Positions 10,701-18,559 of a DNA stretch of 64,000 bases are shown here, piece by piece. Below the pieces are notes generated by a model, which worked only from the letters and a program-made list of their open reading frames with translations, ran no database searches and had not been told where the DNA came from. Position 1 is the stretch's first letter. Each line of letters begins with the position of its first letter. A program made the position numbers and the translations under genes. The stretch is from an uncultured Oscillospiraceae bacterium (GTDB lineage Bacteria > Bacillota > Clostridia > Oscillospirales > Oscillospiraceae), in contig CATKZW010000009.1 in the NCBI GenBank assembly GCA_949841465.1, positions 1 to 64,000 on the forward strand, read 5' to 3'.

Positions 10701-11052
10701 GAAACGCAGGCTTTCGGGAGGGGGCCCGGTAGGTGGTCAGCGCGTCGGACACCTGACGCAGAGCGGCGTACATCAGCAGCATCCGCCCCCCCGCGTCCAG
10801 CATGGGTGCGGCCCCGCCCCCGGCGGCGTCGGTGAGCCGTCCGGCCAGGCGGGTAAACGAGAGCACCTCGCAGGACATGGACGCTCTGCCGTATGCGCCG
10901 TCCTGGAAAGCGGCGCACATAGCCCGCTCACTCTCGTGGGAATACTGCTCCGGAACGATCAGCAGACGGCGGCGGGCCGGGGAGCGGCCCATCCGCTCCA
11001 GCAGCTCTCCCCGGATGTCCTGCCCGGCCCGGGCGTACAGCAGGTTCAGCAT
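7738..11052 (-). CDS. addB: ATP-dependent helicase/nuclease subunit B (AddB)
   Basis: Likely start MLNLLYARAGQD at 11052; 'VVDYKTGKKSFDF' nuclease motif and Cys cluster 'CRWCDYRAACHFEEGC'; overlaps addA start. Confidence 0.95.
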   Translation of the reverse strand: MLNLLYARAGQDIRGELLERMGRSPARRRLLIVPEQYSHESERAMCAAFQDGAYGRASMSCEVLSFTRLAGRLTDAAGGGAAPMLDAGGRMLLMYAALRQVSDALTTYRAPSRKPAFLTGLLATVDECRSYRVEPAALMAAGEELGGRQGDKLRDLGLIYAAYQALEAEGAADPRGRLDRLAVQLEDTRWAAGMAFYVYGFTDFTPQEERVLSALMAQGELTAAFVCGAGDDPSGIFQPALRAARRLGRLAKDNGVYLMEETLDRPLPRHPSLEFLAQNLFGPMPESPWQGECGLTRIEAATPRQEVEWCAAEILRLLREEGCRCRDIAVCARRLDGYGELIESTFARYGVPVFLSAMEDVLEKPVLALVTSALAAAAEDYPYEELFRYLKTGLTGITDEERDLLENYVLTWDLKGSAWTRRKPWDMHPEGYGQKLEDEDAAFVARLDELRRRVVAPLERLRKGTDKTGRGRALALYQLLDDIDLPTRLAQRADSLEARGDRNTAAQYRQLWDILVGGLEQCALLLEDTELELEEFSRLFSLVLSQYDVGAIPVSLDAVTVGDAPRMAHKEVKALFLLGADSNSIPDCAPSPGLFSDQDRDVLAAMEVELAPRQEDKLRREMTIAYETCARPSQRLYVSYSAAGAGDAQHAPCFLWERLAALFPDAPVLGGGDPLDRLSAPDAALELAGQDGGVAAALRQVPGLADRVDRIQSASRWRRGRLSRPAVDRLFGPVSPMSATRLDLVNSCHFSHFLRFGLEAKPRQKAEFRPSDYGTFVHDVLENTLRTAKEAGVPLDDADEVRRLSQQAADRYEREVLAGLEEEPARFRYLFGRMKQAALAVVQSVAAELSVSDFTPAAFELGFGPGKALPPVEVEQGVRLRLTGYVDRVDEWLHNGKRYLRVVDYKTGKKSFDFADVEDGRGLQMLLYLFALSREGERVLGPGEIVPAGVLYVPARTPLVDGERGMTDEEIQRSRDRLLRRQGLVLDDRDVLSAMERTAGGFRFLPVSAGRGGADYLVSGEQMELLDRYITDALRRAAGELARGNIDADPYWHNADKNPCRWCDYRAACHFEEGCGDARRYRRGVRAAEFWDWLARKEEDGHGD

Positions 11053-11304
11053 GGCGGGGCCCCCTTTCGCGTTTTTCCTACTATTATAGCAAATCCCGGC
11101 TTTGGGGGCAACCGCGCCGAGAGGCAAATTTGCTTCATGCCGGCAGGAGAAATCTGAAAAACGTGGTTGACAAACCTTTCCCGATCTGGTATGATACCTG
11201 AGCAAAAGGAAGCAGGAATGGCGCCGCCGTCCTCACCTCCCGCCGCGGGCGAAGGGGTTAACATGGTGAAACGCGCACGGCTTGGCTGTGCGGGCTTCGT
11301 TGTG

Positions 11305-11340
11305 GACGTGGGTGCCTTGCTGCATTCACGTTTTTATTTT
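11305..11340 (+). terminator. Possible leader attenuator hairpin upstream of infC
   Basis: ACGTG (11306-11310) / CACGT (11327-11331) followed by TTTTATTTT; short stem. Confidence 0.35.
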
Positions 11341-11355
11341 TGGAGGTGCGTGACC

Positions 11356-11886
11356 ATAGCTAATACGGCTCATCAGATCAACGAGGAAATCCGCGACCGG
11401 GAGGTGCGGCTCATCGGCGCCGACGGCGCTCAGCTGGGCGTCATGTCCGCTCGGGAGGCTCAGGCTCGCGCCGACGAGGCCGGGCTGGACCTGGTCAAAA
11501 TCTCTCCCACCGCCACCCCGCCCGTGTGCAAGCTCATGGACTACGGCAAGTACCGGTTCGAGCAGGCCAAGCGGGAGAAGGAGGCCAAGAAGAACCAGCA
11601 CGTGGTGGAGATCAAAGAGGTGCGGATGTCCCCCGGCATCGACATCGGCGATTTCAACACCAAGCTGCGCAATGCCCAGAAGTTTCTGGCCGAGGGCAAC
11701 CGGGTGAAGGTCACCGTCCGTTTTCGGGGCCGGGAGATGGCCCATACGGACATCGGCAAGAAGCTGCTGCTGGACTTCGCGGACCAGTGCGGCGAATTGG
11801 CCGTGCTGGACAAGGAGCCCAAGCTGGAAGGCCGGCATATGAGCATCTTCCTGTCCGCCAAGAGCGCGAAAACCAATAAGCAGTAA
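11356..11886 (+). CDS. infC: Translation initiation factor IF-3
   Basis: 'HQINEEIRDREVRLIGADGAQLGVMSAREAQARADEAGLDLVKISPTATPPVCKLMDYGKYRFE'; ORF track start is upstream; proposed rare ATA start 9 nt after GGAGG; operon with rpmI-rplT. Confidence 0.9.
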   Translation: MANTAHQINEEIRDREVRLIGADGAQLGVMSAREAQARADEAGLDLVKISPTATPPVCKLMDYGKYRFEQAKREKEAKKNQHVVEIKEVRMSPGIDIGDFNTKLRNAQKFLAEGNRVKVTVRFRGREMAHTDIGKKLLLDFADQCGELAVLDKEPKLEGRHMSIFLSAKSAKTNKQ

Positions 11887-12035
11887 GCAGAAAGCGCGGA
11901 GCCGTCGTGACCAGCGGGCTAAGACCGCAGCGCAGGGGAAGCCCAGGAGAGCTTTCCCTGAGTTGAAGGGCTTAGAACCGCGTCGCGCAACAGGCGAAGC
12001 GTGACATCATCAACTACGAAAAGGAGATAACCGTC

Positions 12036-12239
12036 ATGCCTAAAGTGAAGACCCACAGCGGCGCCAAGAAGCGCTTCAACCTGACCAAGAACGGCAAGGT
12101 CAAGCGTGCCCACGCCAACAAGAGCCACCTGCTCAACGGCCACGGTAAGACCCGCAAGCTCAAGAGAAGCCTCCGCAAGGGCGGCTACGCCGATGTGACC
12201 AACGCGGCCACCATCAAGCGCATGGTTCCCTACAAATAA
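12036..12239 (+). CDS. rpmI: 50S ribosomal protein L35
   Basis: 67 aa '[44 protein letters not shown]'. Confidence 0.97.
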   Translation: MPKVKTHSGAKKRFNLTKNGKVKRAHANKSHLLNGHGKTRKLKRSLRKGGYADVTNAATIKRMVPYK

Positions 12240-12285
12240 TCAGGGACGACATCATATTTACTCAACTATAGGAGGCTGAACGACA

Positions 12286-12642
12286 ATGGCAAGAGTCAAG
12301 GGCGCAATGATGACGCGCAAGAGAAGGAACAAGATCCTCAAGCTGGCCAAGGGCTATTGGGGCGCCAAGAGCAAGCATTACAAGATGGCCAACGAGCAGG
12401 TGATGAAGTCCCTGCAGTACGCCTACGTGGGCCGCCGGCTGAAGAAGCGCGACTTCCGTCAGCTGTGGATCGCCCGCATCAGCGCCGGGTGCAAGATGAA
12501 CGGCATGAATTACTCCACCTTCATGCACGGCCTGAAGCTGGCGGGCGTGGAGATCAACCGCAAGATGCTGGCCGAGATGGCCGTCAACGACAAGGCCGCC
12601 TTCACCCAGCTCACCGAGATGGCGAAGGCTAAGCTGGCCTGA
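12286..12642 (+). CDS. rplT: 50S ribosomal protein L20
   Basis: 118 aa '[70 protein letters not shown]'. Confidence 0.97.
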   Translation: MARVKGAMMTRKRRNKILKLAKGYWGAKSKHYKMANEQVMKSLQYAYVGRRLKKRDFRQLWIARISAGCKMNGMNYSTFMHGLKLAGVEINRKMLAEMAVNDKAAFTQLTEMAKAKLA

Positions 12643-12808
12643 GCGGCACAAGGTACGACATCCAAGAAGCACTGCCGGAGTCTTCTCCGGCGGTGCTTTT
12701 TTGTGCTGTCCCTGCCGCCTATCCGCTCAAACCGACCACTCATCCCCATTCGCTGGACTTTTGGATGCCGGTTGGGTATACTACAACCAGCGAGAGGAGG
12801 GAGCGCCG

Positions 12809-13252
12809 GTGAAGGTGGAAGTACAGATCGACCCCAGTCTGGACGAGCCTGTTGTCATCCTGCGCGTCCCCAGCCCCACGGAGGAGGCCGAGGCCCTGGC
12901 GGCACGCCTCCGGGGGGAGGCGGTCCCCCAGCCCTTCACCGTCTACCAGGAGCGGGAGGCGGTGCGTGTGAGCCGATCCATGGTGCTGCGGTTCTTCGCC
13001 GAGGATAAAGGGGTGTCCTGCCAGACGGGCAAGGGGGTGTTCGCCGTCCGCCAGCGGCTGTATGAGCTGGAGGAGGAGCTGGCGGGCACCCGGTTCGTGC
13101 GGGTGTCCAACTCGGAGATCGTCAACCTGGACCGGGTGACCGGCCTGGACCTGACCCTGGCAGGCACCATCCGGATGACCCTGGAGGGCGGGACGGTGTG
13201 CTGGGTGTCCCGGCGGTATGTCAAGAAGATCAAACAGGCCCTTGGACTGTGA
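12809..13252 (+). CDS. LytTR-type DNA-binding regulator
   Basis: GTG start with GAGGAGGGA RBS; 'QRLYELEEELAGTRFVRVSNSEIVNLDRVTGLDL...TVCWVSRRYVKKIKQAL' LytTR C-terminus. Confidence 0.85.
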   Translation: MKVEVQIDPSLDEPVVILRVPSPTEEAEALAARLRGEAVPQPFTVYQEREAVRVSRSMVLRFFAEDKGVSCQTGKGVFAVRQRLYELEEELAGTRFVRVSNSEIVNLDRVTGLDLTLAGTIRMTLEGGTVCWVSRRYVKKIKQALGL

Positions 13253-13267
13253 GAGGAGGCGTGCGCG

Positions 13268-14101
13268 ATGCTGGCAGACGATAAAAAACAGATGCTGATC
13301 CGGGCGCTCATTGGGGGGCTGATTGGGGCGGCCCTGCTGCTGGCTTTTGTGTGGGTGCTGGATGCCATGCCCTGGATGAGCCATATCTGGCATTTAAGGA
13401 ACCCCTTTGCCGTCTGGGGGGAATGGCTCATCGATGGCTTCGGCTGGCCGTCCCACTCGCTGCCCAACCTGTGCCTGTTCTTTCTGGCGGGTGCGGAGGT
13501 GGGCATTGCCACCCTCCCCTTTGCCGACAGCGGCAGGTCGCTGGTGGTGCGTTCCCTGACCCATTTCGCGGTGATGTCTGTGACGGTGGGGCTGTGGACG
13601 GTGCTCAACTTCGGCGTACGCGAGCTGCCCTTTTTCCTTATTTCTCTGGCGCTGGTGTACACCCTGGTGTGGCTGGGCCGCTGGGTGGGCTGGTACGCGG
13701 AGGTGGCCGCCATCCGGGAAAAGCTGGGGCTGGCCCCCGGACCGTCCCTGTTCCACTGGAAGGAGACGCTGCCCTACCTGGGCTTTGCGCTGCTGCTGTG
13801 CGACGCGCTGCCCATGACGCTGAGGGTGTTCGACGCCCCCGACGTGCCGGTGCTGGTGGGGCTGCTCCTGCCCTATCTGCTGCTGCCGGTGGGGGGCTTC
13901 ATGTCGGGGCTGTCCCTGGGGCGGCGGCACGGGTTCTGCCCGCTGTATCCTCTGGCCTGCGCCCTGTTCTACATGCCGGTGGTGTTTCTGCTGATGAATT
14001 CCAGCGCACTGTTCCACTGCGCCATTGTGCTGTTCGCGGCGCTTGCGGGCAATCTGACCGGGGCAGCCCGGCACAGGATGAAGCAGAAAAGGAAGGAGTA
14101 A
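13268..14101 (+). CDS. Multi-pass membrane protein, DUF3021-like, paired with LytTR
   Basis: 277 aa, hydrophobic; LytTR + DUF3021 pairing is a recognised arrangement. Confidence 0.6.
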   Translation: MLADDKKQMLIRALIGGLIGAALLLAFVWVLDAMPWMSHIWHLRNPFAVWGEWLIDGFGWPSHSLPNLCLFFLAGAEVGIATLPFADSGRSLVVRSLTHFAVMSVTVGLWTVLNFGVRELPFFLISLALVYTLVWLGRWVGWYAEVAAIREKLGLAPGPSLFHWKETLPYLGFALLLCDALPMTLRVFDAPDVPVLVGLLLPYLLLPVGGFMSGLSLGRRHGFCPLYPLACALFYMPVVFLLMNSSALFHCAIVLFAALAGNLTGAARHRMKQKRKE

Positions 14102-14106
14102 TAAGC

Positions 14107-14307
14107 ATGCCGGGAACGTTTATCAATTATGTTGTTTACTCCATTGCCGGCAGCCTGGTCTTCTGGTGCATCGCCATCCCTGTGGCAATCATATTCATCG
14201 CCTATCTCATCGGCATTGCGGTAATGTGTACAAAGGAACTGTGGAGAATCAGGGAGCAGACCCGGAAGGGAGCGTCGAAGCATGAAAAAACAGACCCGTC
14301 TCTATAA
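14107..14307 (+). CDS. Small membrane protein
   Basis: 66 aa MPGTFINYVVYSIAGSLVFWCIAIPVAIIFIAYLIGIAVMCTKELWRIREQ; overlaps next ORF. Confidence 0.55.
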   Translation: MPGTFINYVVYSIAGSLVFWCIAIPVAIIFIAYLIGIAVMCTKELWRIREQTRKGASKHEKTDPSL

Positions 14308-14779
14308 CATTATCCTGCCCATCTGGGCGCTGATCCTCTTTCCGCAGATCCTGGTGTTCGTCATTCCCGGCAACCTGCTGGTGGACTGCGCCGTGCTGTT
14401 TTGCACCCTGCTGGCCCTGCGGCACAGCCAAAAGGGCGCAGTGGTGAAGAAGCTGTGGTGGAAATTCTGGCTGCTGGGCTTCGCCGCCGATGGGGTGGGC
14501 ATCGTGTGGCTGTTTCTGGGGGCGTTTATCTCCCCTTACGTGCTGGGAGACCTATTTTACGATACCCTGCGATACCTGTTCCACAATCCCTTTGGACATG
14601 TTTCAGCCTTCCTGTGGACGCTGGCCGGGGTGGCCCTCGCGGGTGTGTGCATCTACTTCTTCGACATGCGGACCATGAAATCCTGTGACCTGCTCACCGG
14701 CCGGGAGAAGCGCATCATTGCCCTGACCATGGCCGCCGCCACCGCCCCTTGGCTGTTCTTCATCCCCACCCGGCTGTAA
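14282..14779 (+). CDS. Membrane protein of unknown function
   Basis: 165 aa, several predicted TM segments; last gene of LytTR cluster. Confidence 0.6.
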   Translation: MKKQTRLYNIILPIWALILFPQILVFVIPGNLLVDCAVLFCTLLALRHSQKGAVVKKLWWKFWLLGFAADGVGIVWLFLGAFISPYVLGDLFYDTLRYLFHNPFGHVSAFLWTLAGVALAGVCIYFFDMRTMKSCDLLTGREKRIIALTMAAATAPWLFFIPTRL

Positions 14780-14837
14780 AGCAGACGCCCCGGAGCCGTC
14801 AGGCCCCGGGGCGTTACACGCATTGGGGAAACAGGAT

Positions 14838-16115
14838 TCAGAACTCGGACAGGGTGACGGTACGCCCCCCGTCCAGCCGGGAGGCCTCGGCGGCCAGGGC
14901 CATCACGTGGCTCTCCACCGACACGTCCACCCCGGTGAGCCCCTCTGTGCCGCCCCCGGCGATGAGCTTACAGAAGCTGGACATCAGCCCGAAGTCCCCG
15001 CCGCCGTGGCCGGAGTACGCGCCGCCCTCCTCCCGCAGGTCGATGACCTCCTCCGGCATCCCAAACCGGCGGAGGCGGAGGACGTTTTCGCTCATGTCCC
15101 CCTCCACCTCGCCTAGGGTGCCGGTAACCTTAATCGTACGGCGGCAGTCCTGGGTGAAGGCGGTCATGGTGAAGGTGGCGTGGATGTGGTTGGCGAATTC
15201 CAGGTTCACCGTCTGGTGGTCCACCACATCGTTGTCACAGTGGAACACACAGCGGCCGTAGGGCCCCGTGCGCAGGGCGTCCCAGATCTTCTCCTCGGTG
15301 GGCTCGCTGGCCAGCACGCCGCAGGGCCACAGCGCCCCCCGGCCCCGTATGCCGGTGCGGGGGTCGGTGATGTAGATCTTCTCCGCGTCGTAGGGGCAGG
15401 AGTCTTTGCATTGGCAGCCGTCCAGGCAGCGCCTGGCCGCGCCCTGCGGGGCGTTGTCCGCCTTGAAGTAGTCCAGTGCGCCGAAGCTCTGCACCCGCAG
15501 ACAGGGCTCCCCCGCCAGCCAGCGCAGTATGTCCATATCGTGGCAGCTCTTGGCCAGGATCATGGGGCTGGTCTCGTCGGACCGCCGCCAGTTGCCCCGG
15601 ACGAAGCTGTGGGCCTGGTGCCAGTAGGCCACATGCTCCACGGCGTCAATGGTCTCGATTTTGCCGATGTCCCCCCGGCGGAGGATGGCCTCCAGGGCGG
15701 AATAGAACCGGGTATACCGCAGCACATGGCACACCACCACGGCTTTGCCCGTCTCGTGGGCCTTGCGCTGGAGGGCGCGGCACTCCTCCAGGCTGGGGGA
15801 GATGGGCTTTTCCAGCAGCACGTGGTAGCCCTTGTCCAGGGCGGCCAGAGCGGCGGGGACGTGCTGACGGTCCTGGGTGGCCACGATCATCACGTCGGCC
15901 AGCTTCGGCTGGGCCAGCAGCGCCTCATCGGAGGGGAAGCACAGCTCCCCGGGCACGCCGTACCGCTCCCGCAGCATGGTCAGCCGCTCCGGGCGGGTGT
16001 CCGCCCCGGCCACGATCTTCATCTCGTCGGGGTGCTGCTCCTGGTAGGGGGCGTAAGCCTCCAGACCCCGGGCCCCGCAGCCGCACACGGCAAAGGTGAC
16101 AGGCATATGACTCAC
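14838..16115 (-). CDS. Gfo/Idh/MocA family oxidoreductase
   Basis: 425 aa; N-terminal Rossmann 'TFAVCGCGARGLEAYAPY', 'VLLEKPISPSLEECRALQRKAHETGKAVVVCHVLRYTRFY'. Confidence 0.9.
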   Translation of the reverse strand: MSHMPVTFAVCGCGARGLEAYAPYQEQHPDEMKIVAGADTRPERLTMLRERYGVPGELCFPSDEALLAQPKLADVMIVATQDRQHVPAALAALDKGYHVLLEKPISPSLEECRALQRKAHETGKAVVVCHVLRYTRFYSALEAILRRGDIGKIETIDAVEHVAYWHQAHSFVRGNWRRSDETSPMILAKSCHDMDILRWLAGEPCLRVQSFGALDYFKADNAPQGAARRCLDGCQCKDSCPYDAEKIYITDPRTGIRGRGALWPCGVLASEPTEEKIWDALRTGPYGRCVFHCDNDVVDHQTVNLEFANHIHATFTMTAFTQDCRRTIKVTGTLGEVEGDMSENVLRLRRFGMPEEVIDLREEGGAYSGHGGGDFGLMSSFCKLIAGGGTEGLTGVDVSVESHVMALAAEASRLDGGRTVTLSEF

Positions 16116-16124
16116 TCCTTTTAC

Positions 16125-16943
16125 TCAGTCGCTTTTGGACAGGTCGGCGCCGAAGTATTTGACTGCCAGCTCGGACAGGCGGCCGTCCTGGCGCATCTCC
16201 TCCAGCGCCGCGTTGATCTCGGCCAGCAGGGAGGCGGTCTCCTCCCCTTTGCGCACGGGGATGGCGGTCTCGTTGAAGTCCGGGTCAATGCAGGCGATCT
16301 TCACGTTGGCGTCGGGGTGGGCCCTGAGATAGTCGTAGAAGGTGCCCTCGGCGTTCAGCGTGGCGTCGATCCGCCCGGTGAGCAGTAGCTCAAAGGTCTG
16401 GTTCAGATCGTCCACCGCGGTGACCTCCGCGCCGTACTTCTGAGCCACGGCGGCGTAGGTGGAGGTGATGGTGTTGGCGGTGTGTTTGCCCTCCAGGTCC
16501 TCCATAGCCTGGATGGAGTCGTCGTCCCCCCGGACGATGACGGCGGTCTTGTCGTAGGCGTAGGGGGTGGAGAAGTCATACTTTTGTTTCCGGTCCTCGT
16601 CCACGTTCACGCCGTTGACCATGATGTCGTACCGGCCGGTCTCCAGCCCTGCCAGCAGGCCGTCCCACTCCCCCTCCACAAAGGTGGCCTTCACCCCCAG
16701 GTGATCGGCGATGGCCTGGGCCACCTCCACGTCGTAGCCCACCAGCTCACCGCTCTCGTCGTGGTAGGTCCAGGGGGACCAGGTGCCCTCCATGGCCACC
16801 ACGATCTCCCCCTTGGCCAGGATGGCGGCCAGCAGGTCGCCGCCCATGTCCGTCGCCTGGGGCTTCTCCTGGGCGCAGCCCGCCAGGGCGGCCAGCCACA
16901 GCGCGGCGGCGGCAAAGGCTGCCGCAAAGCGTTTCCAACTCAT
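16125..16943 (-). CDS. Amino-acid ABC transporter substrate-binding lipoprotein
   Basis: 272 aa; lipobox 'LAALAGC', 'GTWSPWTYHDESGELVGYDVEVAQAIADHLGVKATFVEGEWDGLLAGLETGRYDIMVNGV'. Confidence 0.92.
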   Translation of the reverse strand: MSWKRFAAAFAAAALWLAALAGCAQEKPQATDMGGDLLAAILAKGEIVVAMEGTWSPWTYHDESGELVGYDVEVAQAIADHLGVKATFVEGEWDGLLAGLETGRYDIMVNGVNVDEDRKQKYDFSTPYAYDKTAVIVRGDDDSIQAMEDLEGKHTANTITSTYAAVAQKYGAEVTAVDDLNQTFELLLTGRIDATLNAEGTFYDYLRAHPDANVKIACIDPDFNETAIPVRKGEETASLLAEINAALEEMRQDGRLSELAVKYFGADLSKSD

Positions 16944-17002
16944 TGCAAAAAACTCCTTTCGATTGGTCCGCAGTCATCCCCGTTTTGGGATGGGGCGGGC
17001 GC

Positions 17003-17743
17003 TCAGCGTTCGCTCCCGCCGGTCTGGAGGAACGCGCGGGTGCGCTCCTCCTTTGGGCGCTCAAAGATTTCCTGGGAGGGCCCGGCCTCCACCACCACGC
17101 CGCCCTCCATGAACACCACTTGGCTGGACACGGTGCGGGCGAAGCCCAGCTCGTGGGTGACCACCAGCATGGTCATCCCCTCGTCCGCCAGCCGGCGCAT
17201 GACGGCCAGCACCTCCCCGGTGAGCTCCGGGTCCAGGGCAGAGGTGGGCTCGTCGAAGTAGATGATCTCCGGCTCTGCGGCGATGGCACGGGCGATGGCC
17301 ACCCGCTGCTGCTGCCCGCCGGACAGCTGGCTGGGGTAGTGGTCCATCCGGTCGGACAGCCCCACCTTGTCCAGGGCCCGGCGGCCGATTTCCTCCGCCT
17401 GGGCTTTTGGCATCTTCCGGGCCACGATCAGCCCCTCCGTCACGTTTTGCAGAGCGGTTTTGTTCAGAAACAGGTTATAGCTCTGGAACACGAAGGCGGT
17501 CTTCTTCCGCAGCCGGGCCACGTCCTTCCTGGGCACATGACCCAGCCGGAACCGCTCCCCGTCGAAGCTCAGCGTGCCCTGGTCGGCAGTTTCCAGAAAG
17601 TTGACGCACCGCAGGAGGGTGGTCTTGCCCGAGCCGCTGGGCCCCAGGATGGCCACCACGTCCCCCCTGCGGACGGTCAGATCCACCCCCTTGAGCACCT
17701 CCAGCGGGCCGAAGGACTTATGTATGTTCTGCACTTCCAGCAC
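17003..17743 (-). CDS. Amino-acid ABC transporter ATPase
   Basis: Walker [10 protein letters not shown], signature LSGGQQQR, Walker [15 protein letters not shown]. Confidence 0.95.
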   Translation of the reverse strand: MLEVQNIHKSFGPLEVLKGVDLTVRRGDVVAILGPSGSGKTTLLRCVNFLETADQGTLSFDGERFRLGHVPRKDVARLRKKTAFVFQSYNLFLNKTALQNVTEGLIVARKMPKAQAEEIGRRALDKVGLSDRMDHYPSQLSGGQQQRVAIARAIAAEPEIIYFDEPTSALDPELTGEVLAVMRRLADEGMTMLVVTHELGFARTVSSQVVFMEGGVVVEAGPSQEIFERPKEERTRAFLQTGGSER

Positions 17744-17746
17744 CGG

Positions 17747-18421
17747 TCAACCCTCCTGTCTCTGATACGCGCCCAGCTTCCTCTCCCCGATGCCCTGGAG
17801 CCAGGTGAGCACGGTGGAGAACAGCAGGTACACCAGCCCCACCTCGATGTACAGCACCAGCGGCTCGTAAACCGTGGCGTTGATCTGCTCCGCGGCCCGG
17901 AACATCTCCACCACGGTGATGTTGGAGGCCAGGGAGGTATCCTTCACCATGGCGATGAGGGAGTTGGACAGCGACGGAAAGGCGGTGCGCATGGCCTGGG
18001 GCAGGATGATGCGGCGCATGGTCTGCAAATAGGACATCCCGGCGCAGTACCCCGCCTCCAGCTGCCCGGCGGGGACGGCCTCCAGCGCCGCCCGGACGGT
18101 CTCCGCGCAGTAGGCCCCCTCGTTGAGGGAGAACACGATGACGGCGGCGGGAAATGGGTCCAGGGTGACCCCCACCCGGGGCAGGCCGTAGAACACCACA
18201 AACAGCTGGACCAGCAGGGGGGTGCCCCGGAAGATCCAGATGTAAAACCGGCACAGCTGGGTGACCACCGGCACCCGCCCGAACTGGGCCAGCGCCGCCG
18301 CCACGGCGATGACCATGGCCAGGGCAAAGGCGATGGCGGTCAGCGGGATGGTGACCAGCAGGCCGGGAGCCAGTATTTTGGGAAACGAGTCCACAATGAT
18401 ATGCAGCAGGCGTTCGTCCAT
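17747..18421 (-). CDS. Amino-acid ABC transporter permease (His/Glu type)
   Basis: 224 aa; 'YIWIFRGTPLLVQLFVVFYGLPRVGV', 'EAGYCAGMSYLQTMRRIILPQAMRTAFPSLSNSLIAMVKDTSL'. Confidence 0.95.
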   Translation of the reverse strand: MDERLLHIIVDSFPKILAPGLLVTIPLTAIAFALAMVIAVAAALAQFGRVPVVTQLCRFYIWIFRGTPLLVQLFVVFYGLPRVGVTLDPFPAAVIVFSLNEGAYCAETVRAALEAVPAGQLEAGYCAGMSYLQTMRRIILPQAMRTAFPSLSNSLIAMVKDTSLASNITVVEMFRAAEQINATVYEPLVLYIEVGLVYLLFSTVLTWLQGIGERKLGAYQRQEG

Positions 18422-18510
18422 GGATGGGGCCGTTCCTTTCGTAATTTGGGTAAAAATGGAGAGGATTTGGAAGCTGAAACCTTGCGGCAGGAAATTCTAC
18501 CATATCCCTA

Positions 18511-18547
18511 GGAAAAAAGCAAGGGGTGGAGTCCACTCCACCCCCTG
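18511..18547 (-). terminator. Rho-independent terminator after hydratase gene
   Basis: GGGGTGGAG/CTCCACCCC stem; T-rich on minus strand (TTGCTTTTTT). Confidence 0.7.
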
Positions 18548-18559
18548 CCATATTTTTTG

